DNA of 64,000 nt from an uncultured Bacteroidales bacterium. Its GTDB lineage: Bacteria > Bacteroidota > Bacteroidia > Bacteroidales > Muribaculaceae. The DNA lies in NCBI GenBank assembly GCA_902800715.1, contig CADCFN010000013.1, positions 1 through 64,000 on the forward strand. The letters run 5' to 3'. Below are positions 32,867 to 41,372 of this stretch, one piece after another; position 1 is the stretch's first letter; every line of letters starts with the position of its first letter. Made by a program: the position numbers and the translations under genes. Below the pieces are notes generated by a model. It was not told the origin of the DNA. It did no database searches and saw only the letters and a list, made by a program, of their open reading frames with translations.

Positions 32867-34246
32867 ATGAAAAAGTTTTTAAATATTTCATTGTTGGCGC
32901 TTGTTGTGTTCTCCATGTTCTCTCTGGCGTCATGCAAGAATGAGGTTGACAATATCTTTGATGAGGATGCCGTCATCCGTCTGGATAAGGCAAAAGCTGA
33001 ATATTCTGATATTCTCACCCGCAATGGTGGCAAGTGGCAGCTTGAGTATTTTGCCAATGAGAATGAGCAGGGTTACATTTACTTGATGACCTTCGCTAAG
33101 GATGGTTCTGTTACGATTTCGGGTAACAACCAGTGGATCAACTATGTGAAGACCGGTTCGACCAAGACCCCCGCTTTCGGCAGCGAAATTTCGATGTGGG
33201 AAATCATCGCCGACAATGGTCCCGTGCTCTCGTTCAATACCTATAACAAGTATTTCCACCTCTTTGCTGACCCCTATGACATTCCCAGCACTGGTGGTGC
33301 CGCAACCGATGCCGACATCGACGAGAGTGGTTATGGCCATGAGGGCAACTATGAGTTTGACATCATGAAGTACTCTGGCGATACCCTCTACCTGACGGGC
33401 AAGAAGCCCACCAGGTCGGAAAGGTACGTGGACATGATTATGACGCGTGTTGACGGTGGTATCAACGATGAGGTCTATATGAATGAGGTGATTGCCATGA
33501 CCGATTCCTTCTTCAACACCAAGATTCCTCAGGTTTACATCAACCTGCCTAATGGCGTTCGCTGGATTGTGAAGAACGGTGCCAGCAGCATCCTGAAGAT
33601 GTTCCGTGAGGATGCCGATGAGATTTCGACCGCAGAGTATCACAACATCATCATCACCCACGACGGTATCTCATTTATGGATCCCGTGACGCTCGACGGC
33701 TATGTTATCAAGAACTTTACCCGTCAGCCTGATGGTTCGCTGCTGTGCCGTGATGACAACCAGACGACCATGACAGCCGATGTGTTGAGCCATGTGTTCA
33801 CTACCCAAACTGCTTATGTTTGGAGGAGCACTGCCGCCCAAGCTGGTGGTACCTTTGGCACACTGTTGACTACACTGACCTCTGAGATGAAGGACATCTA
33901 TAAGTCAACCTTCAATTATGCCCAGATTGCTTATGACGCTGACCTTAAGGCTCAAATCTTGTCCTTCAATGTGAAGAAGGGTTCCCGTAAGGACAACCTC
34001 AAGTACACTATCACTAAGATGGAGGCGGTTGGCGACAATCAGGTGCGCTTGACGATAGAGCCTGAGGGTGATCTTGTAGCCCAAGCCTATAAGAACTGTA
34101 CTGCGCTGGCTCAGATTATTGCAGCGATTAACGGTTCAACCTTTGACTTGAGTGCCAACTCGCTGCTGTCACCCGTCAACATGAAGATGGCTCAGAGCGG
34201 CAGCGCCGGCAACTACATCACGTGGTCGCTTTCACAGAACAATTAA
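32867..34246 (+). CDS. DUF4302 lipoprotein
   Basis: A 459-residue lipoprotein. MKKFLNISLLALVVFSMFSLASC ends in a lipobox. The segment DKAKAEYSDILTRNGGKWQL and the following GYIYLMTFAKDGSVTISGNN are typical of DUF4302 proteins found in metallohydrolase-containing SusCD loci. Function is unknown. It may be an accessory surface glycan- or peptide-binding protein. An in-frame ATG five codons upstream (32852) is possible, but MKKFLN gives the cleaner signal. It is the last gene of the operon, with a terminator hairpin at 34262-34302. Confidence 0.85.
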   Translation: MKKFLNISLLALVVFSMFSLASCKNEVDNIFDEDAVIRLDKAKAEYSDILTRNGGKWQLEYFANENEQGYIYLMTFAKDGSVTISGNNQWINYVKTGSTKTPAFGSEISMWEIIADNGPVLSFNTYNKYFHLFADPYDIPSTGGAATDADIDESGYGHEGNYEFDIMKYSGDTLYLTGKKPTRSERYVDMIMTRVDGGINDEVYMNEVIAMTDSFFNTKIPQVYINLPNGVRWIVKNGASSILKMFREDADEISTAEYHNIIITHDGISFMDPVTLDGYVIKNFTRQPDGSLLCRDDNQTTMTADVLSHVFTTQTAYVWRSTAAQAGGTFGTLLTTLTSEMKDIYKSTFNYAQIAYDADLKAQILSFNVKKGSRKDNLKYTITKMEAVGDNQVRLTIEPEGDLVAQAYKNCTALAQIIAAINGSTFDLSANSLLSPVNMKMAQSGSAGNYITWSLSQNN

Positions 34247-34261
34247 TCTGATTAGAGTTTT

Positions 34262-34302
34262 ATAGCCAGGGCGACTGCCCTGAGCGGTGCCGCCCTGGCT
34301 AT
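34262..34302 (+). terminator. Terminator of the susCD operon
   Basis: Perfect 12-bp arms ATAGCCAGGGCG (34262-34273) and CGCCCTGGCTAT (34291-34302) are followed by TGTTTAAAAAA. The T-run is short, so it may work with Rho or as a processing signal. Confidence 0.7.
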
Positions 34303-34361
34303 TGTTTAAAAAATAATCGAAATTCATTTATTTTATTAACAGCTATATTTTTGATTCAATT

Positions 34362-36311
34362 ATGAAAAAGACTTTACTTTTAGGAGCCTTGGCACTGTTG
34401 ATTGCCTCATCGGCAACCGCTACCGCTCCTGTAAAACGTTCCGACGCTAAGGTGAATCGTACGGCTCAGTTGCAGCGCAAGTCGATGCCCAATGCTGAGT
34501 TCAAGACCAACACCATGCGTACCCCCGGCACTCCCGTTCTGAAGAAGGCTCCCAAGAAGGAGGCATTCTTGGAGAATTGGTATGTTCGTCCTGCTGGTGC
34601 TTTCTATGTGGACTACATTTCAGTTGACGGCAGCTATGGTTATGCTTATAGCTCCCCGTTCTTGTATGTAAAGCCCTTTGCTGAGTATACCTATAAAGGT
34701 GTAGTTACTGGTGCCGACGAGAACACCCATGTAGCATGGGATATCTTCAAGTATGGCGCTGGAGATGATAACTACATCCCCATTGATGACGAGATGGAAC
34801 CATCGGTAGCCTATAACTTTGAGCTATCTGAGACTCCCAAGTTCTATGCTGTAGACGGTGAGTTTGATGATCCCAATGCAGCCTGGTATACCTATCAGAT
34901 TGTTGACCACTCGATGGGTGGTAATGATGAGGCTCCCGTTGTTGAGTCCGAGACTCCCGTTCAGGTGTTCTCAGTACCCAGTGACGCTATGATCAGTGGT
35001 GACGCCAATGTTGATTACTGGTGCTCCAGTAAGACCATGGTGGGTGGTGGCCGCAATGGTGACCAGTATTACACCTTGACTGCTTACAGGGGTGCTGATC
35101 CTTATCCCGGCAACGAGTTTGGCTGGTGGTTCGGTAAGAACGGCGAGCACATTGACGGTATGGGTCAGGCATTTGAGAAGCCCAGCAAGCCTTACCTGCT
35201 CAAGAAGGTCGGTATGACCGTAGCAACGAGCCGCACCGTCCTCAATGAGGAGAACGTGAAGCTGAAATGCCATGTTTATAAGCTGAACGACCTTCCCGAG
35301 TACAACGACACCGCAGCTGTCGTTCTGCCTCCTGTTCCCGGTGAACTGATTGTTAGTGGTGAAGCTAACCTCAACCAGGCAGTCCTGGACGAGAACTATG
35401 GCTTCGTTGAGTTCACGCTCTTCGGTGAGGATGAGGATATCCCCGGCTTGACCTATGAGTACACTCCCACCATTGATTGTCCTATCCTCGTGACCATCGA
35501 CGGTTACAATGAGGTTGAGGGTCTTCAGGAGTTTACCACCTACATCAGCGCTGATGACCAGGTTGATGAGGGCCATGGTGAGCTGGCTTACCTGAAGTAT
35601 CCGCGTTGGATTGTCCGTCTTGATGAGAATGGCGACACCGTTAAGGAAAACGATCAGGTCGTTTACGACTGGACCGGTGAGTACATTGGCTGGCGTGGTC
35701 TGAACAACTTCTTCAGTTCGGGTCAGATGAAGACCGCCTTCTCCATCTACACTTCGGTTGAGAATCCCTTCGTTGTCTTCAACTATGGTGATATCGAGAA
35801 TGGTCAGCACACCTTCCCCAATGAGGGTGGCGACCTGGTTAAGGACGTTGAGATCGAGGGCGAAACCTATCAGATTGAGGGTATCGACTTCTACTCATGG
35901 ATTGGCAGCGACGGTGGTGACTGGATTCTCACCTGCAACGGCAGTGATGAGTTGCCCGACTGGCTGGACATCGAGCTTGAGGACGTAGAAGGCAATGACG
36001 AGGATGGTTGGGAAGTTTTTGCTTCGGTAACCGCTCAGCCTCTGCCCGAGAACGTGCCTTATCGTGAGGCCGTAGTTCGCTTCGAGATTCCCGGTGACTA
36101 CATTGAGTACAAGTTCATGCAGGGTGAACAGCAGCCCTACGCCCCCGAGGACGTAAACCGCGATGGTGAGATTACCGTTGCCGACGTGAACGCAGCCATC
36201 AAGGTTATCCTGGAAGGTACTCAGGACCTCGTTGCCGATGCTAACCAGGACGGTGAGGTATCTGTTGCCGACGTGAACCGCATTATTGCCAAGATTACTG
36301 GCCAAATTTGA
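34362..36311 (+). CDS. Secreted BACON/dockerin-type protein (paralogue 2)
   Basis: A 649-residue exported protein of unknown function. The signal peptide is MKKTLLLGALALLIASSATA. A conserved linker (VNRTAQLQRKSMP..MRTPGTPVLKKAPK) precedes a large beta-rich region with NWYVRPAGAFYVDYISVDG, VPSDAMISGDANVDYWCSSK and YGFVEFTLFGEDEDIPGLTY. A BACON-like stretch lies near residues 500-585 (PDWLDIELEDVEG..REAVVRFEIPGDY). Two dockerin-type calcium loops close the protein (DVNRDGEITVADVNAAIKVI and DANQDGEVSVADVNRIIAKI). It sits 115 bp after the SusCD operon and is separated from it by a terminator. It may process or bind the same nutrient. That is inference. Confidence 0.78.
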   Translation: MKKTLLLGALALLIASSATATAPVKRSDAKVNRTAQLQRKSMPNAEFKTNTMRTPGTPVLKKAPKKEAFLENWYVRPAGAFYVDYISVDGSYGYAYSSPFLYVKPFAEYTYKGVVTGADENTHVAWDIFKYGAGDDNYIPIDDEMEPSVAYNFELSETPKFYAVDGEFDDPNAAWYTYQIVDHSMGGNDEAPVVESETPVQVFSVPSDAMISGDANVDYWCSSKTMVGGGRNGDQYYTLTAYRGADPYPGNEFGWWFGKNGEHIDGMGQAFEKPSKPYLLKKVGMTVATSRTVLNEENVKLKCHVYKLNDLPEYNDTAAVVLPPVPGELIVSGEANLNQAVLDENYGFVEFTLFGEDEDIPGLTYEYTPTIDCPILVTIDGYNEVEGLQEFTTYISADDQVDEGHGELAYLKYPRWIVRLDENGDTVKENDQVVYDWTGEYIGWRGLNNFFSSGQMKTAFSIYTSVENPFVVFNYGDIENGQHTFPNEGGDLVKDVEIEGETYQIEGIDFYSWIGSDGGDWILTCNGSDELPDWLDIELEDVEGNDEDGWEVFASVTAQPLPENVPYREAVVRFEIPGDYIEYKFMQGEQQPYAPEDVNRDGEITVADVNAAIKVILEGTQDLVADANQDGEVSVADVNRIIAKITGQI

Positions 36312-36370
36312 GATGACATCAAATAAGCTGGATTTTATTACAGTTTCTTAACATATCATCTATTACCTCA

Positions 36371-36415
36371 AGAAACGGGGCGCCTGCTAGAAGGCTTCCC
36401 GTTTCTGTTTTTTTT
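36371..36415 (+). terminator. Terminator of paralogue 2
   Basis: AGAAACGGG (36371-36379) and CCCGTTTCT (36398-36406) form a 9-bp stem with an inner GCCT/AGGC pairing. G and eight T follow. Confidence 0.85.
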
Positions 36416-36468
36416 GATACTAGTCCCGCGAGGAACGACGGGTGCATTGAATCGGTCCAGATGCGGGA

Positions 36469-36512
36469 ATTATAACCGCCCTGCGGGCGGGAAATAAATC
36501 AAATTATATTTA
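36469..36512 (-). repeat. Half copy of palindromic MITE-like element
   Basis: TTATAACCGCCCTGCGGGCGGGAA, then ATAAATCAAATTATA, matches one arm (hairpin plus GGGAAATTAAnCAAATT) of the element at 43842. The other arm is absent. Confidence 0.65.
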
Positions 36513-36600
36513 AAATGATTCGTGTGTGTGGACAGCTCCGTTAGGAGCGAGCAGGGAAATGATTCGTGTTTGTGGACAGCTCCGTTAGGAGCGAGCAGGG
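36513..36600 (+). repeat. 44-bp direct repeat, two copies
   Basis: 36513-36556 and 36557-36600 are identical except for one base. Each begins AAATGATTCGTG and ends GCTCCGTTAGGAGCGAGCAGG, which contains the short palindrome GCTCCGTTAGGAGC. Confidence 0.9.
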
Positions 36601-36950
36601 CATAGGCAGGGGTGTAACGAGGCGAAGCCGAGTGCAACCCCTGCAATAGTGTGCATTGAAGTCTTAGCCCCATCGGGGCGACAGTAAATCGTTGAAACAC
36701 GGTGTGTCGCCCCTAACGGGGCTATTATGTGGGGTGTGTCATCATCTACAGGAGTTCCGCTTCGCTCCACTCCTGCCTATACCCTGACAGCCCTACGGGC
36801 TTAAATGCGCTTCGCTCCACTCCTGTCTATACCCAGGCGGCCCTACGGGCTTAAAAGCGCTTCCGCTTCGCTCCTGTCTATACCCTGACAGCCCTACGGG
36901 CTTAAATGCGCTCCGCTTCTGCCCTGATAGTCCTTGCGGGCTTAAATAAC
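36601..36950 (+). repeat. Mosaic of GC-hairpin repeats (about 50-bp units)
   Basis: Units carrying CCCTACGGGCTTAAA start at 36791, 36841 and 36892, with a diverged one near 36931. Each is linked by GCTTCGCTCC..CTGTCTATACCC. Upstream, CCCCATCGGGGCGACA and TGTCGCCCCTAACGGGGC (about 36669-36725) form a long inverted repeat. No coding sequence is credible in 36312-37179. Short open frames cross all these repeats. Confidence 0.7.
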
Positions 36951-37075
36951 GTGAGTTCTTGGTGTTGTGTGTGAGAAGGGTAGTGGATGGGGCGGGCTAC
37001 AGGTCTAAAGATGACAATTTGGTCATGAATGGGGATATATTCTTGATTCCGTTTGTTTTTTTGGATAGTATTGTT

Positions 37076-37083
37076 TAACTTTG
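37076..37083 (+). promoter_or_regulatory. -7 box of paralogue 3
   Basis: TAACTTTG followed by CAACG, about 97 bp before ATG 37180. A TTTG stands upstream at 37052-37055. The same promoter block is duplicated at 41708. Confidence 0.6.
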
Positions 37084-37095
37084 CAACGAAAAATG

Positions 37096-37129
37096 AATAT
37101 TGACCAATATTGTGGTCATATTGTTTTTT
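37096..37129 (+). promoter_or_regulatory. Leader hairpin with T-run (paralogue 3)
   Basis: AATATTGACCA (37096-37106) pairs with TGGTCATATT (37113-37122) with one bulge, and G plus six T follow. It lies about 10 nt after the likely transcription start. It has attenuator form and is repeated at 41729. Confidence 0.45.
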
Positions 37130-37179
37130 ATGCGAAATACTAATTATTATAATTATTAACTCTAAATTCAGTTAGGAAT

Positions 37180-39144
37180 ATGAAAAAGTATCTACTTTTA
37201 GGAGGTTTTGTACTCATGTTTGCCTCGAAGGCGACAGCCTCGACACCAGTAAAGCGTCCAAATGTTAAGGTTAACCGTACTGCGCAATTGCAACGCGTGG
37301 CAATGCCTCAGGTGAGGTCTGAGGAAATGAGCATGCGCACTCCTGGCTCTCCCGTAGTCAACAAGGCTCCCAAGCGGGCAGCGTCTTTGACGAATTGGTA
37401 TAATCGTCCTGCCGGCGCATTCTATGTGGACGTGATTTCAGTTGACGGCCGCTATGGCTATTCTTACAGTTCCCCGTTCATCTTCATGAAACCCTTCACC
37501 ACTTACACTTACCGTGGTTACATCATTGGAGCCGACGAGAATACCCATACGTTATGGGACATCTACGATGATGATGGAAACATGCTGTGTGACGTGATAT
37601 ATGCCAAGGTTACTCATGGCATTGAGCTATCTGAGGTTCCCAAGTTCTATGCCATTGATGGTGAAATAGATGATGCGAACAGCAATTGGTATGTATATCA
37701 ATTAGGAGGAGGCTGTCATGCTTATAATCATGATCCATATTCATCAGAGCCCCCTGTTGTTGAGTCCGAGACTCCCGTTCAGGTGTTCTCGGTACCCAGT
37801 GATATGGTAATCAGCGGTAAGAGCGATGTTGATTACTGGTGCTCCAGTAAGACGGCCACCCCGAGTGTTGGCTCCGATGGTAATTATTACCAATACACCT
37901 GTTATTCAGGTCTTAAGCCTGCCGAGGGTAACAATGCGGGTTGGTGGTTCGGTAAGAATGGCGACCATGTTGACGGCATCGCTCAAGCATTTGAAGAGCC
38001 GACCAGTCCCTACCTGCTCAAGAAGGTCGGTATGTTAACAACCTCACTGAAACTTAACGGCGAACGTACCAGGATGACCTGTAAGGTTTACAAACTGCCC
38101 TATATTCGTCCCTATCGTGCCACCGAACCAGTGTACCTTAATGAGTATCTAGATAAGCCGATTGCCTTTGGTGAGGCTATCATTAGCGAGCAAACGATTC
38201 AGGATAACTATGGTTTCGTTGAGTTCACCCTCTTTGGCGTTGACGAGGATCACCCCTCATTGACCTATGAGTACACTCCCACGATTGACAGTCCCATCCT
38301 GGTAGTGATTGACGGCTACAACGACAATGCCGACATTCAGGACTTCACGGCGAGCGTCAGCACTAATTTCTATGATGATGAGGGATATGGCGAGCTGGCT
38401 TACATCAAGTACCCGATTAAAGTCATTCATTATGACGAGAATGGCGACACCGTGTGGGGTGAAGATGGCAAGCCAGTATATGACTTTACCGGTGATTATG
38501 TATGGACTGGCTTAAACAACTTTTTCTCCACCGGTACCATGAAGACCGGTCTGACCATTTTCCTCTCGACCGAGAATTCGTTCATTACCTTCAGGAATTC
38601 TGATGAGACTGGCGAGCACACCTTCCCCAACGAGGGCGGTATCATGAGTAAGCCCGTTGTGATACAGGACGAGAACTACCCGAATGACGAGATTGAGGGT
38701 ATAGACTTCTACTCATGGCATGGCTCGGATGACTATGAGATGACCTGGAATGGCGATGAGGTTCTGCCCGACTGGCTGGATATCGAACTCGAAGACGTGT
38801 CAGGCGACGAGGAGAATGGCTGGTATGTGCATGCTACGGTGACCGCCGAGCCTTTGCCAGTGAACAAGAAATATCGTGAGGCGGTGATACGCTTCGGGAT
38901 ACCTGGCGACTATATTGATTACAAGTTCATGCAAGGCTCGATTCCTCCCCATAATCCTGCCCCCGACGTAAACCTGGATGGAGAGGTTACTATTGCCGAT
39001 TTGAACTACGTCATCAATTATATTCTGAACTATCAGGAGTATGGCCCGGACGATGATGTCCATATCGATTGGGACGAGGGGTACACCATTGCCGATGTGA
39101 ACTACATCATCGGCGTGATTATCGGCCAGATATCCTGGCCATGA
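37180..39144 (+). CDS. Secreted BACON/dockerin-type protein (paralogue 3)
   Basis: A 654-residue exported protein, closest to the product at 41815. The signal peptide is MKKYLLLGGFVLMFASKATA. The shared core has NWYNRPAGAFYVDVISVDG, TPVQVFSVPSDMVISGKSDV, GWWFGKNGDHVDGIAQAFE and DEGYGELAYIKYP. The BACON-like part is near residues 520-590. The first dockerin loop is intact (DVNLDGEVTIADLNYVINYI). The second is degenerate (IDWDEGYTIADVNYIIGVI), missing the usual D-x-N-x-D-G spacing. It has its own promoter and leader. No partner gene is known. Adhesion or complex assembly is a guess. Confidence 0.78.
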   Translation: MKKYLLLGGFVLMFASKATASTPVKRPNVKVNRTAQLQRVAMPQVRSEEMSMRTPGSPVVNKAPKRAASLTNWYNRPAGAFYVDVISVDGRYGYSYSSPFIFMKPFTTYTYRGYIIGADENTHTLWDIYDDDGNMLCDVIYAKVTHGIELSEVPKFYAIDGEIDDANSNWYVYQLGGGCHAYNHDPYSSEPPVVESETPVQVFSVPSDMVISGKSDVDYWCSSKTATPSVGSDGNYYQYTCYSGLKPAEGNNAGWWFGKNGDHVDGIAQAFEEPTSPYLLKKVGMLTTSLKLNGERTRMTCKVYKLPYIRPYRATEPVYLNEYLDKPIAFGEAIISEQTIQDNYGFVEFTLFGVDEDHPSLTYEYTPTIDSPILVVIDGYNDNADIQDFTASVSTNFYDDEGYGELAYIKYPIKVIHYDENGDTVWGEDGKPVYDFTGDYVWTGLNNFFSTGTMKTGLTIFLSTENSFITFRNSDETGEHTFPNEGGIMSKPVVIQDENYPNDEIEGIDFYSWHGSDDYEMTWNGDEVLPDWLDIELEDVSGDEENGWYVHATVTAEPLPVNKKYREAVIRFGIPGDYIDYKFMQGSIPPHNPAPDVNLDGEVTIADLNYVINYILNYQEYGPDDDVHIDWDEGYTIADVNYIIGVIIGQISWP

Positions 39145-39293
39145 AGTTAAAAGTGCGTTGTTGGTGAGCTGTAACAACGCGCAAAAGCCTATAGAGCGAG
39201 GAGTTGTGTCATAATTGCGACACGGTAATATAACCGTGCTATCGCACGGGAAATTAAACAAATTATTAAATTAAAATTGATACTATTATCATA

Positions 39294-39301
39294 TTAATAA
39301 A
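39294..39301 (+). repeat. Left 8-bp target site duplication
   Basis: TTAATAAA directly before the left IS end. It matches 40991-40998. Confidence 0.9.
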
Positions 39302-39335
39302 GGCAATGATATACTTGTTGGCTGTGAAATTCCGA
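39302..39335 (+). repeat. Left terminal inverted repeat of the IS
   Basis: 34 bp starting GGCAATGATATACTTGTTGG. It differs from the right end at positions 3, 25 and 31. Confidence 0.92.
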
Positions 39336-39452
39336 TAAAAAACTGATTTTTAGAAGATTGATGCCGATGTTTTAATTTCTTTTAACATAGTTCTATTGTA
39401 TTGTGTTTCTGCAAATTACTATAGGTAAGATGGAGACAGAATACAAAGGATT

Positions 39453-40379
39453 ATGGTCAATTTCAGCAAATTCAACTCTCTTTACTCGGTTGCTGCGTAC
39501 TTCAATACCGAAAGTAAATGCCGTCAAGCAATCATTGACTCCCGTTGGGGTGACGATGTGGTATGCCCCTATTGCGGTCAGCACCATTGCCACAAACGCA
39601 GGGACGGTAGGTTCTGCTGCTCCAAGTGCAACTGCAATTTCAGCGAGAAGGTAGGTACTATCTTTGAGAACACCAAGATACCCCTACGCAAGTGGTTTAT
39701 GGCTATGTACCTTATCAGTTCCCACAAGAAGGGTGTCAGTTCACACCAACTCTCAAGGGACATTGATGTCACCCAAAAGACCGCTTGGTTCATCTTGCAG
39801 AAAATCCGCACGTTGTTCGCCCAAGACGATACCATCGCATTGAGTGGTGACGTGGAGTGTGACGAAGCCTACATTGGCGGCAAAGAAAAGAACAAGCACG
39901 AATGGAAGCGCACCAAAGGCACTCAAGGACGCAGCACCAAGACAAAGACTCCCGTGTTCGGTATGGTACAGCGAGGGGGTAAGGTGGTAGCCTTAAAGTG
40001 CGGCAAGGCTGACGGAGCGACCTTGTTGCCCATCATTGAACAATTCGTTGAGGAAGGCTCAAACATCTACACTGATGAACTGACCGCATACAACGGACTT
40101 GACGCAACCAAGTACACCCACAAGGTTGTCAATCACGGACGGAGTGAGTATGTTAAAGGTGGTGACTTTACCAACACCATAGAGGGGTTTTGGGCAATGC
40201 TCAAGCGAATGATTGAGGGTATTTACCACTCAATCTCAAGCAAGTACCTGCAACGGTATGTGGACGAGGCGGTTTACCGCTATAACACCCGTAAATTGAG
40301 CGGGAGCGACTGCTTCAAGGATATGTTCAAGGCATCAATCGGTGTTGTCCGCTATTTGGACGTGAAGATAGTGGATTAA
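39453..40379 (+). CDS. IS1595-family transposase
   Basis: A 308-residue transposase. The N-terminal zinc ribbon has CPYCGQHHC and CCSKCNCNFS (about residues 39-63). The ISXO2-like catalytic domain follows, with GDVECDEAYIGG (first Asp near 140), SNIYTDELTAYNGL (second Asp near 208) and GGDFTNTIEGFWAMLKRM (Glu near 247). The spacing fits the IS1595 DDE/DDN fold. The frame is intact. The stop overlaps by 4 bp the stop of the convergent passenger gene, so the two genes share a 3' end. The enzyme cuts and pastes the element with 8-bp duplications, as seen at both flanks. Confidence 0.94.
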   Translation: MVNFSKFNSLYSVAAYFNTESKCRQAIIDSRWGDDVVCPYCGQHHCHKRRDGRFCCSKCNCNFSEKVGTIFENTKIPLRKWFMAMYLISSHKKGVSSHQLSRDIDVTQKTAWFILQKIRTLFAQDDTIALSGDVECDEAYIGGKEKNKHEWKRTKGTQGRSTKTKTPVFGMVQRGGKVVALKCGKADGATLLPIIEQFVEEGSNIYTDELTAYNGLDATKYTHKVVNHGRSEYVKGGDFTNTIEGFWAMLKRMIEGIYHSISSKYLQRYVDEAVYRYNTRKLSGSDCFKDMFKASIGVVRYLDVKIVD

Positions 40380-40882
40380 AAGTAAAGTAATTTGCCGTTA
40401 GGCAACTCATTTACTCTACCGCTATATGTACTAAGAAAAAATTCGGGACCTTCCTTATCTACAATAATATTAACAACACTATTCCAATCACCATTATTTA
40501 TTATCCGTTCAGCCATAGAAGGATTTACACCGCCTTTAATTAGATACTTAATCCAATCTTCATCGGTTTGTGCGCCATTTACATAATCAATCGCATTTTG
40601 ATGTTCATCACCATTAAGGACTGATTCTTCTGCTTCTTCTTCCGTATCAAAAATGTAACCATTAAATCCGTGCGCATCTACAAATGTATTTTCAGATGTC
40701 CATTCTAATTGACCGTTCTTCCATCCAATGTCGTTTAAGAACTTATCAACGATTGTATGGTTTTCCTCTTGTGTTTCCATTAAAACTCTTCTTGGTGTTT
40801 CTTTAATCCCCAAATGCAGGTAACTTTCTGTTGGTCTTTTATTCCATTTAGACTCTGTGATAAAAGTTCTAATGTCCTTCAT
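40376..40882 (-). CDS. IS passenger gene, unknown acidic protein
   Basis: A 168-residue soluble, acidic protein that I do not recognise. It opens MKDIRTFITESKWNKRP. An IKxFIxES-type start is something I associate with structural proteins of large tailed phages, but that is only a pattern. The middle has ENTFVDAHGFNGYIFDTEEE and AIDYVNGAQTDEDWIKYLI. The end is EFFLSTYSGRVNELPNGKLL. No signal, membrane span or catalytic motif is seen. It lies wholly inside the IS, oriented against the transposase, and is clearly more AT-rich than neighbouring chromosomal genes. It is cargo of the element. IS1595 members are known to carry passenger genes of varied kinds. Confidence 0.7.
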   Translation of the reverse strand: MKDIRTFITESKWNKRPTESYLHLGIKETPRRVLMETQEENHTIVDKFLNDIGWKNGQLEWTSENTFVDAHGFNGYIFDTEEEAEESVLNGDEHQNAIDYVNGAQTDEDWIKYLIKGGVNPSMAERIINNGDWNSVVNIIVDKEGPEFFLSTYSGRVNELPNGKLLYF

Positions 40883-40956
40883 ATATGTTTCTTGTTTATA
40901 TATTTCTTTGCAATCATATAATAATAAAGGTTTTGTTGGTGATAAAAACGTATTTG

Positions 40957-40990
40957 TCGTAATTTAACAGCCAACAAGTATATCATTACC
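40957..40990 (-). repeat. Right terminal inverted repeat of the IS
   Basis: Read on the minus strand from 40990 it is GGTAATGATATACTTGTTGG and continues to 34 bp. Confidence 0.92.
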
Positions 40991-40998
40991 TTAATAAA
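40991..40998 (+). repeat. Right 8-bp target site duplication
   Basis: TTAATAAA directly after the right IS end. It continues into the interrupted palindromic element. Confidence 0.9.
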
Positions 40999-41089
40999 AA
41001 TTATAGAATTAATTTGCTTGATTTCCCGCCCGCAGGGCGGTTATGATTCTAGCGTTTGAATTATGACACAGTTTCCTGCTCAGTTCTAG

Positions 41090-41132
41090 GACCATGCTGC
41101 GAACCTATTCAAGGTTCCGGCATGGTCTTTTT
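41090..41132 (+). terminator. Two-tier hairpin with T-run in spacer of unit 1
   Basis: GACCATGC (41090-41097) pairs with GCATGGTC (41120-41127) around GAACCT/AGGTTC, followed by TTTTTC. The form is that of an intrinsic terminator. Copies are at 41330 and 49073. Confidence 0.5.
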
Positions 41133-41329
41133 CATTGAGGGTGTGTCATAATTGCGACTTGGTAATATAACCGTGCTATCGCACGGGAAATTAAACAAAT
41201 TATAAAATTAAAATTGATACTATTATCATATTAATAAAAATTTTAGAATTAATTTGCTTAATTTCCCGCCCGCAGGGCGGTTATGATTCTAGCGTTTGAA
41301 TTATGGCACAGCTTCCTGCTCAGTTCTAG

Positions 41330-41372
41330 GGCCATGCTGCGAACCTATTCAAGGTTCCGGCATGGTCTTTTT
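41330..41372 (+). terminator. Two-tier hairpin with T-run in spacer of unit 2
   Basis: Same hairpin as at 41090, with one base changed in the outer stem (GGCCATGC). Confidence 0.45.

Larger units (their letters stand above)
39302..40990 (+). mobile_element. IS1595-family insertion sequence with passenger gene (1689 bp)
   Basis: It is bounded by 34-bp terminal inverted repeats, 39302-39335 and 40957-40990, that match in 31 of 34 positions (outer sequence GGYAATGATATACTTGTTGG). TTAATAAA is duplicated on both sides. It carries an ISXO2/IS1595-type transposase (39453, plus) and a convergent unrelated gene (40376-40882, minus). It landed in the AT-rich core of a palindromic element. Both ends and the transposase look intact, so it may be active or recent. 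Confidence 0.95.

Noticed and set aside
34262-34302. Riboswitch upstream of paralogue 2
   Set aside because: The hairpin directly follows the DUF4302 stop and has no further conserved structure. Termination or 3' processing is the simpler reading.
36470-36770. Short minus-strand open frames in the 36.4-36.8 kb repeats
   Set aside because: They are made of the GC-hairpin repeats and low-complexity sequence. No start signal or domain was found.
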